A stretch of DNA of 64,000 bases from Sipunculus nudus (GCA_026874595.1 CM049306.1:10127019-10191018); one strand, 5' to 3'; counted from the first letter of the stretch, positions 12,301-27,300 are shown. The notes: generated from the letters alone by a model not told the origin. Made by a program: numbers and translations.

Positions 12301-15300
12301 ATTCCGGAAATGAACGCTGTGGCGGCGGAGGCAGCGAAACCCGGTCAAGAACATAGTATCCACAAAACTTCGTTTTGGCAGATACAATTATTTAATGCTG
12401 CAATACAATGCAAAAATGTCAACCCTTAATATGTATCTATCCACATAGCATTATATACTAAGGGCAGATATGTATCATTTCTTCAAGATGGTCTGCTATT
12501 TATGACTACCATGAAGAAATACTGCTTATGTTATTCCAACTCAAGTGCAGAAACATTGACAATTATAAGTAGCAATCTGATATGTTGCAGTGCATGTTGT
12601 CCTGTTTAAGTAAAAGTCAGTCACTTATCAGGATTTTATCAATAACCCATGAAAACACCAGCGATATAATTTTTAAACATGAAATCCACAGCTTATGAAC
12701 ACACAGGCCCTGTTCTTGATGTATCTAACAGTACCATTATGTTTAGATAGAAGATAAAAGAATGTGTGTACATTATGGGGCTGACAAGGAAGATACATGT
12801 AGCTTCCTCCAATGTCCACAATATCAGACTGAAAGGAAGGAGGTGCTTAAATATATGATTCTAATCACAAGAAGACTAAACTTAAACAAAGACTTAATCA
12901 GTCTTATTCTAAAAGTACACTACAATCTATCATTTGAAGAAAACCAAACTTTATTAACTATGGTACAAGCATGTATCACATATTCATACAGATTTTATAT
13001 GGTGTTTAATGTAAATTAAAATATCACAGAGGTACATTGTCATTATACATTGATGGATTTTATTACATATATTTTATTGCACATCTAATATCATTAGCAG
13101 TTATACTTTAATATTCAGACTGCTGCTTTAATTCTCATGTATTTGTGCAACCCTTCTTATAACTTGTGCATAGGGGATGCACATGAAAGATATGAATTAA
13201 TAAAAAAATATCTGTAAACAGATGTGATGGAGATGGAGCTAAAATGGCATATCCTATACATAGGCAGCGAAACCGGGGGGGGGGGGGGGGGGGGGGGGGG
13301 CTCGGGGGGCTCGGCCCCCCCAATGAATTTCTTGGGGGGGGGGGGGGGGGGGGGGCTGAGCCCCCGCAATAAAATGATGGGTATAATACCAAATTAATAC
13401 TAGTATTCTCTGATGTACAGCTATTTTTGTTCTCCTGTAACGTTACATCACTATACATGCCTTTAGAGCCTACTACAAATACTAGTGAAGTTCGATCACT
13501 CCTTCAAATTATATTCACCCCTAAAATGTAAGCCAAGAATTAAATGGACTCGTCTCGGGAGTGCTGGAAAAAAACGCGATGATATTGTCCATGTGCGCTG
13601 TGTTTCCGAGTGCATGAAAAATTGGCCTAAAAATTATTACAATGTAATTAACACAGCCCAGTGCTGGCTGAAGTGCAGGTCATAGGTGCTGTGCACGTGT
13701 CACTGTCAATGAACACTTTCAGAAGCGGTACAGCCATCACACATAACAGGACTGCAAATCTCTTGAAAATGAAGAAACAACTTACCCTGTTTTCCTACAA
13801 ACAGTTCATAAAACGGTTGGTATTTGTTTACTTATAACATCACATCAAGTATTTGGATTAATAAATTGGCCGTTTGTCTTACTGAATATTCAATATTATT
13901 GTTTTGAACTAGACAGATAATTAAGTATAATTTATTTTATTTATTTTACAGAACCTACAAACTTTTAGTTGTTACATGTATTTGTATATTACGTACCGCC
14001 TTCAGGTGGTTCTGTGAACATTTTTTATTAATCTTTATTTATATTACATGGGGTAACATGGATTGTACAAGTGGTTACAATAACTAACAAGAGGCATTCT
14101 CCATGGCTCGGGTGTTGGCGCTTCGTAGTCGATAAGGGTGGAAGAAATCGGAGGACCCGGAGGAAACCACAGAACTTAGATGGGCATCTACAAGTACAAT
14201 CCACTTTGATAGCCACGCATGGAATCGAAAGCGGGTCGCCGGCGGAAAGGGCCGAACATTTTACCACTTAGCTGCCCAGGTCCCTATACATGTATCATGT
14301 GCATAGATCAACAACTACCTAAAATTAGAAAAATAATTGTTTAAGAATTTTCGATCATGTTTTCCTGTGGTAGTATATTTGTATTTGAATAGGGGGATAA
14401 TAGAGCATTTGGATAATAATTAATATGAATCATTGGCTCGTTCCACGGGAATTTTTATTTCAGCCAGCTAAGATAAGAATTTTTTTTTGACTTCAGCCAT
14501 TTTTGCATCAATAAAGTCACAATTTCCTTCTGCAGAAAAAAGGTTTTATATATTTTGCTGCATAGTTAAAGTTCCCCAAAATACTCTTACCTGTACATAT
14601 AAAAAAGATAAACTAAAGTTAAAGTTATATATATATATATATAATGAGTTTAAATTTATTAAAGAAAAATCGTCAAAACTGTATTCAGCATGAATTCATG
14701 AACTTTCAATGTTGTTGCACATTTATGAAACATGACAATGGCAATTATAAACGCATGTTTTTCATACCTATATAGTGACGTTCAATGAAGATAAACATTT
14801 CAAGTGAAGCTTTTCATATACCGGTATTTAGTTAAAATATCTCCAACATTTCCCTTTCAACACTTTAGGAAAAATATTTAGTTTTGATTCAACTTTGCTA
14901 TAGTGTGATAGATATATTAACTGAATTTGTACATGACATTCATGTAGGCAAACGCACGCACCCAATTGGGTTCCAAGCATGGACAAACTGCACGAACGAT
15001 CAATTTGTTATATATAATTAATATATAATAATTTAATAATAATTAAAATCAATTTATTCAGTGATTGAACGGTTTCTGATTTGTGGTCTTATTTCCAATA
15101 TAGAAGTGCGCCGCATCCCATATAGTGCTACCTAAACACGCTTCCCATATTTATCATAAACAGAAAGTATTTATAGTATTTCTCGCTTGTAATCAAGCTA
15201 TGAAACCCGCCACATTTGGTAGAATATTGCCAACGAATGTTACATGTCAGAATATTGGAAGTGTATTACGCTGCAAGAGTTCAGTGTCAAACAGAATCAG

Positions 15301-18300
15301 TTTAAAATGAGGAAAAAAGTGTCAGCGACTGTGTATTACAGGCGCCCTATTCTAATCAAAATAATGTTGCTTGCTGCACGGTGAACGGTTAAAGTAACAG
15401 ACACATATTTGAAGCTCACTTTGCTTAGACTCGAAACCCCCGCAGACATATTCTGTAAAATCACTCAGTGTAACGGATTAAGTGTCATCAATTTTTTGTT
15501 ACTTTGTCTGTTGTAGCTAAGTAATACATACGACAAAATGAAATTTCATAATTAAACCTGTATTTTTCAGATCCACTATAAGGGGTATAAAATCGTGGGA
15601 TATTAGTTGTGATATTACAGTTGAACTCATTGCACTCGTGAAGCAAGTGTTACTGCCCGTTGTGCCTCCTGTATTGAAGTGTCCTTCTTTTGAAGATTAG
15701 TAGATAACAAATCAGTGGCTGAAAATATAAACAAATGAGTGTAGTAGTCCAAAATACACAATGAAATGAGACAAAAATCGGATAGCTTGCCTTTCATAGC
15801 CATCATGACACTCTTTGCCCATTTCAGCCAATCCCTTTGTCATGGCACCATAATTTTGAAGAATATCATCATAACATTAACATTGAAGAACAGAATGGAC
15901 TAAAATTCTGTCTGGTGGAATGAAGCTTCGGCATTCAAGCATTTCACTGTGGCAGGGTTCAAATACAACAATACTCTTTGGTGACAGCTTTACGAAACGA
16001 GCCAATTCTCGGTAAACATTTAATGCAGTTTGGAAGAATTCTGAACTTGACTTGTTGACTTGTAGCTTCCATTAAGCTCAGATTTCCATATTTGTTAAGC
16101 AACTCCCCTCAGATGCCCCATCATAAAACTGACTACAACATTAATTAGCAGGACGCAGCACAGTAGAAATCTGTTCGGTTCACTAGCATATAGTCACGAG
16201 AGAGTTTTGAAATGCCGCCTGAAATGTGCAAGATTGCTTTCCATAATGATGTATCCTAATTTATAAAGTGTCCAAGAAGCCAATTCAGAACTATATAGTC
16301 TGTAATTGAATACATGTAGTTCAAAAATTTAGATATTTTATTCTTGTTTATGATTTATAGTTTTTATTTCAGAAAGGCACCAGATTCTACTCCACCACTC
16401 GTAAAATTGCTGAAGACGATAATCCTCATCTCCACCACCAACCAAACACGAAGTGTCTCTTTATCAACATAATAGTTCAACAGAACTACTTTCTTGTTCG
16501 TCACAGGAGAAGAAATGCAACCCTAGCCCTGATGATCAAGCTTCATCCTCTATCCAGGAGACATCTGCTGCTGATACTGACGGTGAAAGTGAGGTCGTTG
16601 AAGCTGAAAGTCAACCCCAGTTTTTTTATGACGAAGAAGAAGATCAATTAGAAACTTGCAGCAGAGTATGCTGTGCCGATATCACTGAATGTTACCAACC
16701 TAAAAGAAAGAACATCCTCCAGGCAACAAAGAGGACATATGGAAAAAAATCACGCACATTCCAGGCAGCATGGTACATCTCCCACAAGTGGTTTTCACTT
16801 TGTGTCACCAGAAACAGAGTGTTTTGCTGCATATGTAGAAAAGCAAAGAAGTCAAAATTGTTATATCTTAGCAAAAAATTGGAATCAGCATTCGTAACAA
16901 CAGGATTTAAAAACTGGAAGAAAGCCAAAGAAAGGTTCTTAGCACATGAATCAACAGAAGGACACAGAGAAGCACTGGATAACCTGAGATCAAAGGGTAG
17001 GAAAGAAAATGTGGCTCATGGAATTTCATCCCATCATGCGGCTGTACTAGAAGAACGGCGAAAATATCTGATGATACTTGTTTCTACGTTGAAGGTAATA
17101 GCTAGGCAAGGTCTCGCTATCAGAGGTCATACAGATAGTGAAAGCAACTTTGAACAGTTGCTAAAGCTTCAAACTGCACATGTACCAGGACTTACAAACT
17201 GGTTAGAAAACAGAAAGTATCTGCATCATGATACACAAAATGAACTCCTGTCGTTGACGAGTCATGCTTTGCTCAGATCAAAACTGGATCGTATTCGTCT
17301 AGCTGGCTGGTTTTCAGTTATTGCTGATGAGTGTAGAGACATCGCAAACAAGGAACAACTGTCAGTTTGTATTAGATGGGTGTCCGAAGATTACCAAATT
17401 AATGAAGATTTTATTGGTATGATGCAGGTGGTTTGAACAGATTCCAATACTCTTACAAATGCTATCAAGGATGTTCTACTGCGCTGCGTCCTGCCAATTG
17501 ATGCCTGCCGTGGTCAAGGTTATGATGGGGCAGCAAAAATGATGGGCCATCTGAGGGGAGTTGCTAAATAAATTTTAGATGTGGAACCGTGAGCTGTTAT
17601 TGTACACTGTTTCGCACACTGTCTAAATCTTAGCTTAATGGATGCTACAAAGAGTTCAGAGTTCATCCGATGCATTAGATGTTTGCCAAGTTGGCTCAAC
17701 TCATTAAGCTCTCACCAAAGAGATCTGCTATATTCAAATCCTGCCAGACTGAAATGAATGTCGATGCTCCGGGAATCAAGCCGCTCTGTCCCACCAGATG
17801 GACTGTCAGAACAGGAGCAGTTGATGCCATTCTTCAAAATTATGATGCCTTGACCAAGGCATTGGACGAAATAGGCGATGAGTGTCATGATGACTATGGG
17901 AGGCAAGCTACAGGCTTACTGGCTCAGTTAGAAAAGTTCAGTGTGTATTTTGGACTACAACTCTCATTTTTCATATTTTCAGCCACTGAGCAGGTATCTA
18001 AAAACCTACAGGGGAAGGACACCACGTTACAAGAGGCACAACGGGCAGCAACACTTGCTTCACGTTTTTTGGATAGACAAAGAACTGACAAAGCCTTCAA
18101 TATGTTCTACTGGAATACTACAACTAATGCCCCCCGATCTGTAGGAAAACCATGTCTACCTAGATACAGGAAACTACCCAAGCGTCTTGATTCTGGATCT
18201 GAAAACTACAGGTTTAATGATGAGACATCATTTTACCGTATGCATTACTTTGCTGCAATAGACAAAGTGAAACATGAATTAGAGCAACGTCTTGGACAAA

Positions 18301-21300
18301 AAGCCCTAAGGGTACCACTGAAACTTGAAAAGTACTTAATTGAGACAGCCAATGCAGTGCAAGTTCCGTTTCCACAAGAATTAGCTGAACTGTATGGCAG
18401 AGACATTGATGTGCAAAAAGTGGAACAACAAGCAGCATTATTCCCTGACCTAGTTGCAGAAGTGAAGAAATCTTGCACTGAAATGAAATACCTGAAATCA
18501 GTCACAAACATCAGAACCATTGGAGAGATCTTGAAAAATGGTGGCATGAAAATTTTCACAGAGATAGAGAAACTTGTCTCTCTTTACATGACGATTCCCG
18601 TTACAACAGCGTCCGCTGAGCGATCATTTTCAACATTGAGAAGGCTGAAAACCTTTCTAAGATCAACAATGTCTCAAGAGAGACTCGACAATTTACTGTT
18701 GCTACATGTGCATGAGAAGGAAACTGATCAGATTGACGTAATCAAAATTGCTAAGGAGTTTGTGCAAGCCAATGAAATGCAAATAAGCTACTTTGGAATA
18801 TTGTAAAACACTTAATTTCTTTATATTCCTTCATACAACATGGAGGTGTGCCATAACCTGGAATTTTTCAGGTATATTAATTGTTTTTTGCTGATTTTGT
18901 GTCTCAGTTCTGCTGGTTGCATACTAGGTAGTTCTGACATGCATATTATCATTTTTTTATACCATACACATAATAAAGAACTTTACGAAACACAACCACA
19001 TAATTTGAGGTACAAAGTTCAAGGTGCACTATAGACTAGAATTTGTTATTGATTTTTAGTGGGTTTTCAATTCCCATTCTGTACTGAAGTAATATTGTAC
19101 TGTCGTACATGATGTTTACCCTGCTAATAAATGATATTGTATATCATGCACTTGCCATTATACTAATTACATATTGATTGTATAACTTTACAACCTAGAT
19201 ACCATTAGACCAATACTGCGTTTAACTATAGTGCTTTTGTGTAGGCCCAGGCTATATGGGATTGGCCAAATTATATATAATAATGCACTTGATTTCTTAA
19301 GGTAAAGTTAGACTGGCCTAGTCTTCGACACAAAAGATATGCCACTGAGGTTTGAAACAAAAATCTTGCTGGTTAGAGTGAGGGCTGGGCCGCCTCCCAC
19401 ATAACTTCCAAACCTCGGGCGTCGCGCCCTCGGTATTTAGAGTACCATATACTGGTCTGCTATTGGGCCCCCCCAATGAATATTTGGTTTCGCCACCTAT
19501 CCTATATCAGTAACTCACAGAAGAAAATGAGGAAAATTTGACCTGGTTGGCATAAAAAGGCTAGTGGTGAATACACTCTCTATTATTATATATCATGGTA
19601 TGTACACATTTGACTGACAACTAAGAAATCCTGTTACATTGACAACATTTGAACTTTGGTGACCTTGATATTTACCTTTCCCATCCACCACTTCCTGTTC
19701 TGTCCTCCATCTCATGGCAATCTACAAGAAGAAATCAAGAAACCTGTCATAACACTTAGCAGTAATTTGTCTAGTCTTAATCATGTATAATAGGAGGGAC
19801 ATAACCATCTATTTTTTTTTATATATTGTCACCTTTTGTATTGGTTCAGTCAAAGAGTACTTTGCCATCAGTGAAAAAGTGACCGAGGGGTCATGACGCT
19901 AAGCTGAGTAGGAAGACATTTACAAAAGGAATTGGCATAGCTCAGAGGATATGGGTAACAGAGAACTAACTTCTGATTTCAAAGATTTTCCAAGGACCTC
20001 CCTGGATGTCAAGTAAGAAGATTTTAAGTGCAATGGTAATGATTTAACTGGAGGTTTTGTATCAAATTTTTAATTATACTGAAGGGAAATTAAAACCCCT
20101 ATAGCTTGAAGGATATGAGTAACAGAGACCTTATTTCAGGTTTCCAAGTAGATTTTATAATGGACCTCCCTGGATGTTAAATTAGAAGATTCTAGGTTGA
20201 ACTGTTACGATTTGTATCCTGTTAACAGCCAAGGCATCTTTGAAGGTCTCAAACATAGAGAAAAAAATATGTAAAAATTCGAAAAATAAAATCCAGGTGG
20301 TGCCACCAGTCTGCAGGAACTAATGAAACACTCCATGATGAATATGCATACAGAGCATCACGGTGATCAATGCTTTGGTTGTTCAGATACTGGAGCTTCT
20401 TAATTAAATTTTAAATTATACTGCAGCGTACTTAAAAGCCCTATAGCTTGGAGAATATGGGTAACAGAGACCTAATTTCAGGTTTCCATGATGACATTTC
20501 ATTGATCTCCTTGGATGATAAGTAAGAAAGTTCTAGGTTAAACAGTGACAATTTGTGCCCTGTTCACAGATGATGCTTCAATTTAAGGTCTCAAAAATAG
20601 AGAAAAAAATGTGTGAAAATTCGAAAAAATACAGGTGGCGCCACCAGTCTACAGGAACTGATGAAACACTCCATGATCAATATGCATGCAAAGAACCATG
20701 GCGATCACTGCATTAGTTAATAGTTATTCACATACTTGAGCTTTTGTAACAAATTTTAAATTATTCTGAAGGGTAATTCTGAGCCCCATAGCTCAGAGGA
20801 CCTCATTTCTGGTATCCAAGGAGATTTTTTATGGACCTCCCTGGATGTCAAGTTAGAAGATTCCAGATCCCCCCCATTCCCTCCCTGTGAATGGTGGTTT
20901 TGTTAGTAAACTGTTGTGAACTTTTCTGTATTAATGAGAATTTTCTCTGTTAAAGTTTATACGCCAGAGTAAGCCAACCGAAAATTTTCCCTTATTGGGC
21001 CTATTATCGCCCATCCCGCCTCATTCCCATGTATCTAGGTCACACTTCCGTTTCCTTTAATCACATTTTTCAAAGGCGGAAGGAAGTGGACTGGGAGGGA
21101 GCGATGTTTGTAATACAGAAAAGCTCACAACAGTTTACTAACAAAACCACCATTCACAGAGAGGGAATGGGGGGGGGGGGGGGGTTTTATTACGTAAACA
21201 TAATTGTGAGCTGTGTCTGTATTAATGAGAATAGAACAGACAGACCTTGGGGAGGGGACACCTACCTGTAACGATGGAACGAGGAGAACCTTAGTGCTGG

Positions 21301-24300
21301 GATGGCACAAAAGATGACGTCGTCAGGGGAACAGACGGAGAGGACGATGATGGCCTGGAAAACTGGAGGACCTCACCCACGGCGATCACAGGGCCCAGGG
21401 AGTAAAGGCCCGAAGCCTGGAGCTGAACATCTTTGAGATAAAAGCGGGTGAATGTAGACGGGGACTTCCAGTAGCCCTTCTTGACCAGTTGATTCTTATA
21501 GATCCCTGAGAAATGGCCCAATGATGTAGAAAGAGCTCAAATGTCATGAGCCTTGATGTGAAGTTGCTCTAAGGTTGATGGAGAAGCTGATTCATAGGCG
21601 ACGACAATAGTAGCTTTGAGCCACACACTAATGGTGATAGGGCTAATCTCCTTATTGGAAGTGGTGACTTTTGTGGAAATAAACAACTTCTTGCGCCCCC
21701 CCCCCCCCTTAAAGAATGAGTAGCTTTAAGATAATAACGTAACGCACGAACCGGGCAATTGGTAGCTTGGCCGGAACGTGCCAAGCTGACGGAGGATCAT
21801 CGAAATTTTGTTTCTTTCTATAAAAGTCTGGAGGAAAATGGAGGGTGGCCGACAAACCGTCGGCCGCAATTTGTGTGAATTTCGAATCAGCCACGAGGGC
21901 ATGAAGCTCAGAGCAGCGACCGGCAGAGGCAAGAGCGAGGAGGAAAACCGTTTTCCGAGACAAAGGGATAAGATGGGCCAAACGCAGGGGCTCATAAGGG
22001 GTTCCCGTAGGTAACGTAAGACAACGTCCAGGCTCCAGGAAGGCGCAACATACCGAGGACGAGACGCACGGGCATGAACCCCCTTGAGAAAATCCGACAC
22101 CAACGGATGATGAAGGACATGATCGTGACCCAGTGGACGGAGCACGGACAGCAGGGCAGCACGATAGCCACGCAGAGACGGATAGGATAAATGTTTATCC
22201 TGCATGTTTATTCTGAGTAAGAACACAAAAAAGTCCAAAACTGCCGCAAGCGACAGATCAAAGGGGGAGATTCCGCGGGAAGATGCCCACTCGGTGAAGA
22301 GACGCCAACAGGAGACATAGATGCGGTCCAAAGAAAGGCGACGGGGAGCCGAGGCAAGGAGAGCAGCCGGACTTGAAATGCCCTGATCCTTGAGGGGTCC
22401 AATGAGAGCACGCATGCGCATAGAGGGCACGACCGAAATGGGCGACGCGCTCGTGGAAACGACGGGAAAGCGATCCGGAGCGGTAGAAGAAGCGGTGGCT
22501 GAGAGAGAAGGGAGCACCACAGAGGAAACCAGGGAGCCGCAGGATGAAACGGTAGGATGAGAAGGAGAGCCGTCTGATCTGCGCGGGACAAGCCGAGAAG
22601 GACACGGCCGATGAGATAAGCTGCCAGAAACGCAAAGAGAAACCGGTGAGACCACACGGACGGCGGGGTGTCAGGGAGACTGTCACGAGAGTGACGTAGA
22701 CGCGTCGCAGTAGGTTCGAGAACGGGGGGGAATGGAAAATCGAACAGATCAAATTCCGTCCGGCCCAGGCGAGCGAAAACACTCTGAACAACCGGGAGCC
22801 GAAGGAGCACCGGGGGAGGAGGAGACGCAGGGCGACAGGAAAGGGCGTCGGCAAGGATGTTCGACACGCCCGGAAGATGTGACGCACGAACTGAGGCCCA
22901 GAGGGAGATGCATAGATCAAACAAAAGGTAGGTCTCCTGCATTAGAGAGGGAGACCGAGTACCGCCCTGCCTGTTGATATATGCCACGACCGTGGTGTTG
23001 TCGGTCTGGACGAGAATGTGACGGCTGATCAAGCGGGGGGACCAGCGGGAGATTGCGCAATGGACGGCACGCAGTTCCAGGATATTGATATGTAGCAGAC
23101 GTTCCGACGGGGACCATATCCCCGAGGCGCGAAGATCGGCCAGATGGGCCCCCCAACCGAGGAGAGACGCATCGGTATAAATGGTGCAATCGACATCCTG
23201 AGAAAAGGGAACGCCCTGCAGGAGAAAGGAAAGGTCCAGCCAGGGACGAAGGGACCTCCACGTGAGCCGAAACGGGAGGACCATAGGACGAACCGATGTT
23301 CAACTGAGAAGGCTGTGACGGCCCAGGAGAGACTGAATCGGACATAGGTACAGTCGGCTGAACGGGATAAAAGCAACGGCCAGTTGAGAGCGCCGTGCAG
23401 AGAAGCCGTTGTCCGAGAGTCGACAGGGAGAGAAAGGAACGAAGCTGCCAGGGGAGTTTGAATGCAAAATCGCGTGGGAGAGACGCTGTGCCGGACGCAA
23501 AATCGAGCGTGACACCCAGAAATTGCAGTGACTGGGTGGGAGTGAGAAGGCATTTCTCCGCATTGATGAGAAAGCCAAGGTTCTGAAGTAAGGCAAGAAC
23601 CCTGGAGCGATGGGACAGTAATAGGGAGCGATCGGCCGCATGGACAAGCCATTCGTCCAGATAAGGGAGCACAGAAATGCCCTTTGATCGGAGATAACCC
23701 GTGACCATGTGAACAAGCATGGTAAAAATACAGGGGGCCACACTGATCCCAAACGGGAGGGCCCAGAATTGAAAAACGCAGTTCTGATATGCGAAGCGAA
23801 GAAACAGTTGAGATTGGAACATGAAAATAGGCATCCGTAAGGTCTATTTTGAACGCCCAATCATTCCGACGAACAATACGGAGAACAGCATGGATATTGA
23901 ACATCCGAAACGGGGGCGGTCGGATGAACAAATTTAGGCGCTTTAGGTCTATGATGGGGCGCCACCACCCGTGCGGCTTGGGAACAAGAAAAAGGCGGGA
24001 ATAAAACCCCATGGTGGACAGGGAAACCTCGAAAATTGCCCTTTTTTCGTTCATAGATTGAATCGCCTCTTCTAAAGCGAGGCGCTTGACTGGATCGGAT
24101 GGAGGTGGAGTGTAGAACGGGTGCAGGGTGACGGGAGGTGCGTGCAAAAACTTAAGACGGAACCCGAACTTTATGGTGCTGAGAACTAACCGATGTGAGG
24201 TGATGCCCGCCCAAGCGGGAAAATGGGCGCTGAGACGAGCGCCGACCGGAACGAATGAGTCATTTCTTGGTCGAACCTCGCTTAGAGGAATGACCCCAAA

Positions 24301-27300
24301 GAGGCTGGGAACGGCTGTTACGGCCGGAAGGACGAAAAGACTGAGCAGGAGCGCGACGCGCCGGAGTGGGAGCCGCAACCGACGCGGAAGGACGGCCGAG
24401 GCACAGGAGAAGCCAAGCGGAGGCGGGCCTGATGATCCGAGCACTCCAAGGCGCGGTCAAAAAAGAGGTCGTAAGTGGCGACCAAACAGAAGGGAGCCGG
24501 TGAAAGGTTCGGAATAAAGCTCAACTCCGCTTGGGTAAGTTCCGGCTTCAAGTGCTTTAAGGACTGAAGGCAAGCCGTGCGGCGTAACAAGATACAATTT
24601 TCAACAAATCGCCAGACAACCTGTTGCAACTCAGCACAGGTATGGGAAGAAGCCTGCCAGATCTCATTAAGCGGGGGCGGGTCAGGAGAGATGGCGAGCA
24701 GGCTGGTAACGGCCTGCAAGTCGTTGACCATACCAGCCGCCTGCCGGCCGAGCCCCTCCAGATCCGACAGGTGACAATCGGAAAACTGGACAAAAAAGGA
24801 AACAAGGATTTACCGTCCGTGAGCGGCTGTTCAAGGCCAGACCCAAGACGCATCAGAGCAGACGGAATGTCCGGATGATAAGGAAAGGGTATAAGGCAAT
24901 CAAAGCAAGAAGTGCGGTACCCACGGGAATTCCATATGGTACCGGGGGACCAGGGTTTATCAGAACCCGGCGGAAGCGGGGCCCCAGTATTAGTAGATCG
25001 AGACCCCGAGACCACAGCGTGGTGCACACGTAAGAGATCCATCGTGTGATCAGTAAACTCCATACACACGGCGGGCGCAGAGGGAGGTGATTGAAGGGCG
25101 GCAGGATTCAAATAAGAACCGGCCGCCGACGCCGTGGAAGACCAAGGCTGTAACCTACGGAACTTCGGACCACTAGGGTGGGCCTCCTGCGTGGAGGTAG
25201 CCACGAGGTCCAGAAGCTCAGATTTGCGCGTACACCAAGCCTGGCGTTGCAGTGCGATCTCCGACCACTGATCTTGTGCCAGGGCGGGATCAGCAGAATG
25301 AGAAGACGGGGACGCTGGAGAACCCCGGGAAGGGGGATCCAGAGAGACCCACAGAGCCGGAACGACCTGAGGCTGAAAAAAGGAAGCCGAGGACCGGTCA
25401 GCAGCAGGGACCACCCGGGAAGTCACAGGAACCGGAGCCACAGGCAGCACAGCAGACGGGAACTGAAAGAAAGAGCCGGCCTGCGGGTCAGGCACGGCTG
25501 AACGGACCACCGGAGCAGTCCGAGTAACCGGAGGCGAGGCCTGCTGCAAGGAAATGGAGGCAGGAGGGACAGACGCACTTACCTGCACACCAGGAAGGCC
25601 CGGGCGAACCAGCGAGACGGATCGACTAGATCTGACATAAGAGACAAGCAAAATCGAGATAATTTATGTAAGATGGAATAAGCTGACGGGCCGTCAGCAA
25701 GGGAAGCCGAGGGAACCGGGGAAGACTTCCGTTTACGTGTATGTGAAAGTAAGGACTTGACCGTAGAAACTACCTGGGAGGAAACAGTACCGGTGGTAAC
25801 GGATGGGGAACACAACACGGCCGTGTTGCGGTCACCCAGGGTAGGCTCCCCCCCTCCCCCCCGGAGGCAACCACGGGACCAGACAAAGGAATCATGGAAG
25901 GGGAACCCCAACTACTGGGGAATGGGACCAATCGTGAAACAATGCCCACTTGTCTGAAGACCATGTTTGACAGTAGAAACAGGGATCCGCCGGACCCCAT
26001 CAGGAGTCATTGTTCGAACGGCAATGGAAACAAGTGAGGTGGGAATCCCAAACCGGGATTAAAGAACCACAAGAAACACAAAAAGTGGGGTTCTCCATGG
26101 CGGGAAGGGAAAAGAAACATAACTTACAGTTCAGTTGGCAAACTCTACTGTACAAACCCAACAGTGGACGAATCGCGCAGAGCGAGATCACACATCCATC
26201 ATGGCTGACGCCAGAAGAAAAATGTGATTACAGGAAACGGAAGTGTGACCTAGATACACGGGAACGAGGTGGGATGGGCGATAATAGGCCCAATAAGGGA
26301 AAATTTTCAATTGGCTTACTCTGGCGTATAAACTTTAACAGAGAAAATTCTCATTAATACAGACACAGCTCACAATTATGTTTACGTAATAAAACCAGCG
26401 GTTATGATTTGTGCCTGGTTAACAGACAGACAGACAGATGCCAGACAAAGAGTGATCGCTATAGCTAAGATGACTTTCTGTCAGCTGAGCTAAAAAAAGT
26501 ACGAAACACTGCCAAATGCTAAAGCATGGTATAATGTGATGATAGACTGTACACTAAAAAAACAATATAAGCCTATTTGGCTCCATTTCACCAGCAATCT
26601 AAAACCTATTTTTTCTTTTTCCTAAATAGGGCTTCATAGACTTCTAATATATTGCAGAAAAGTGGACAATGTCTCACAAACTTCCTGATTTACAAATTTA
26701 GTTTCCCCCCCCCCCCCCCAAGATAAATGTGTCTGATTAATTGCACTGAATTTGATTTTTCAAGAAAATATTGCTAGTTAACCCTACATTTTGACCATGA
26801 ATATCCTAGTTATCATATCTTTTTGGGACTAGGTAGGGCACAATAAAAAAAAAGAAATTCAAAAGGATTAAAATCAACACCTGATTCATACTCAGGTAGT
26901 AATCTTCATCTTTGTTCAAAAGTCAGCGTACATTCTCTATAATGATCTGCATGTCTATTGTCATTGAAAGCTGAAACCAGAATTTCCTTTACCCTGTCCT
27001 TGGTGCATTGAGAAAAAGATCTGGAAATTCCCTTTAAAACTGCACCTGGACTGCTGGTGCATGACCCCACGCCAGCTGGAGCCATTTAAGTCAGTATACA
27101 GTATACCAGCTGTTGGTCCAAACTTCTTAAACATTGTTTCACAGACATGCTAAATTCAGCAACCTGAGCAGTCTACCACTTCCAGAAACAAAAGGAACAT
27201 TCTTAAAAACAGTCAACACTTCATACAAACAAAATTTAAAACTTTTTCACAAGTTAGTAGATCTAACCAAACAAATTTTCTTTAAGCTGTAGGACTTTGA

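Larger units (their letters stand above)
13261..19499 (+). mobile_element. hAT-superfamily DNA transposon, decayed
   Basis: Ends: left TAGGCAGCGAAACC (13261) and right, inverted, TAGGTGGCGAAACC (ends 19499). Flanks TCCTATAC (about 13252-13259) and TCCTATAT (19500-19507) are a near-perfect 8-bp target duplication, the hAT hallmark; the left one is offset by one base. Both ends carry G/C runs around the motif CCCCCCCAATGAAT. The interior holds a hAT transposase remnant (16423-18806), an antisense transposase fragment (15637-16180) and a tRNA-like SINE. Inserted in FRA10AC1 intron 8, in the antisense direction relative to the gene. Confidence 0.85.

Noticed and set aside
13135-13458. Minus-strand ORFs with long proline runs
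   Set aside because: They are translations of the G-runs at the hAT left end; no other coding signature.
14071-14271. ORF with GCWRFVVDKGGRNRRTRRKP
   Set aside because: It overlaps a tRNA-like SINE on the other strand and has no supporting context.
20869-26396. Gypsy/LTR interpretation of the retroelement
   Set aside because: The ends are inverted, an internal complementary region is present and a tyrosine recombinase replaces a DDE integrase, which fits DIRS.
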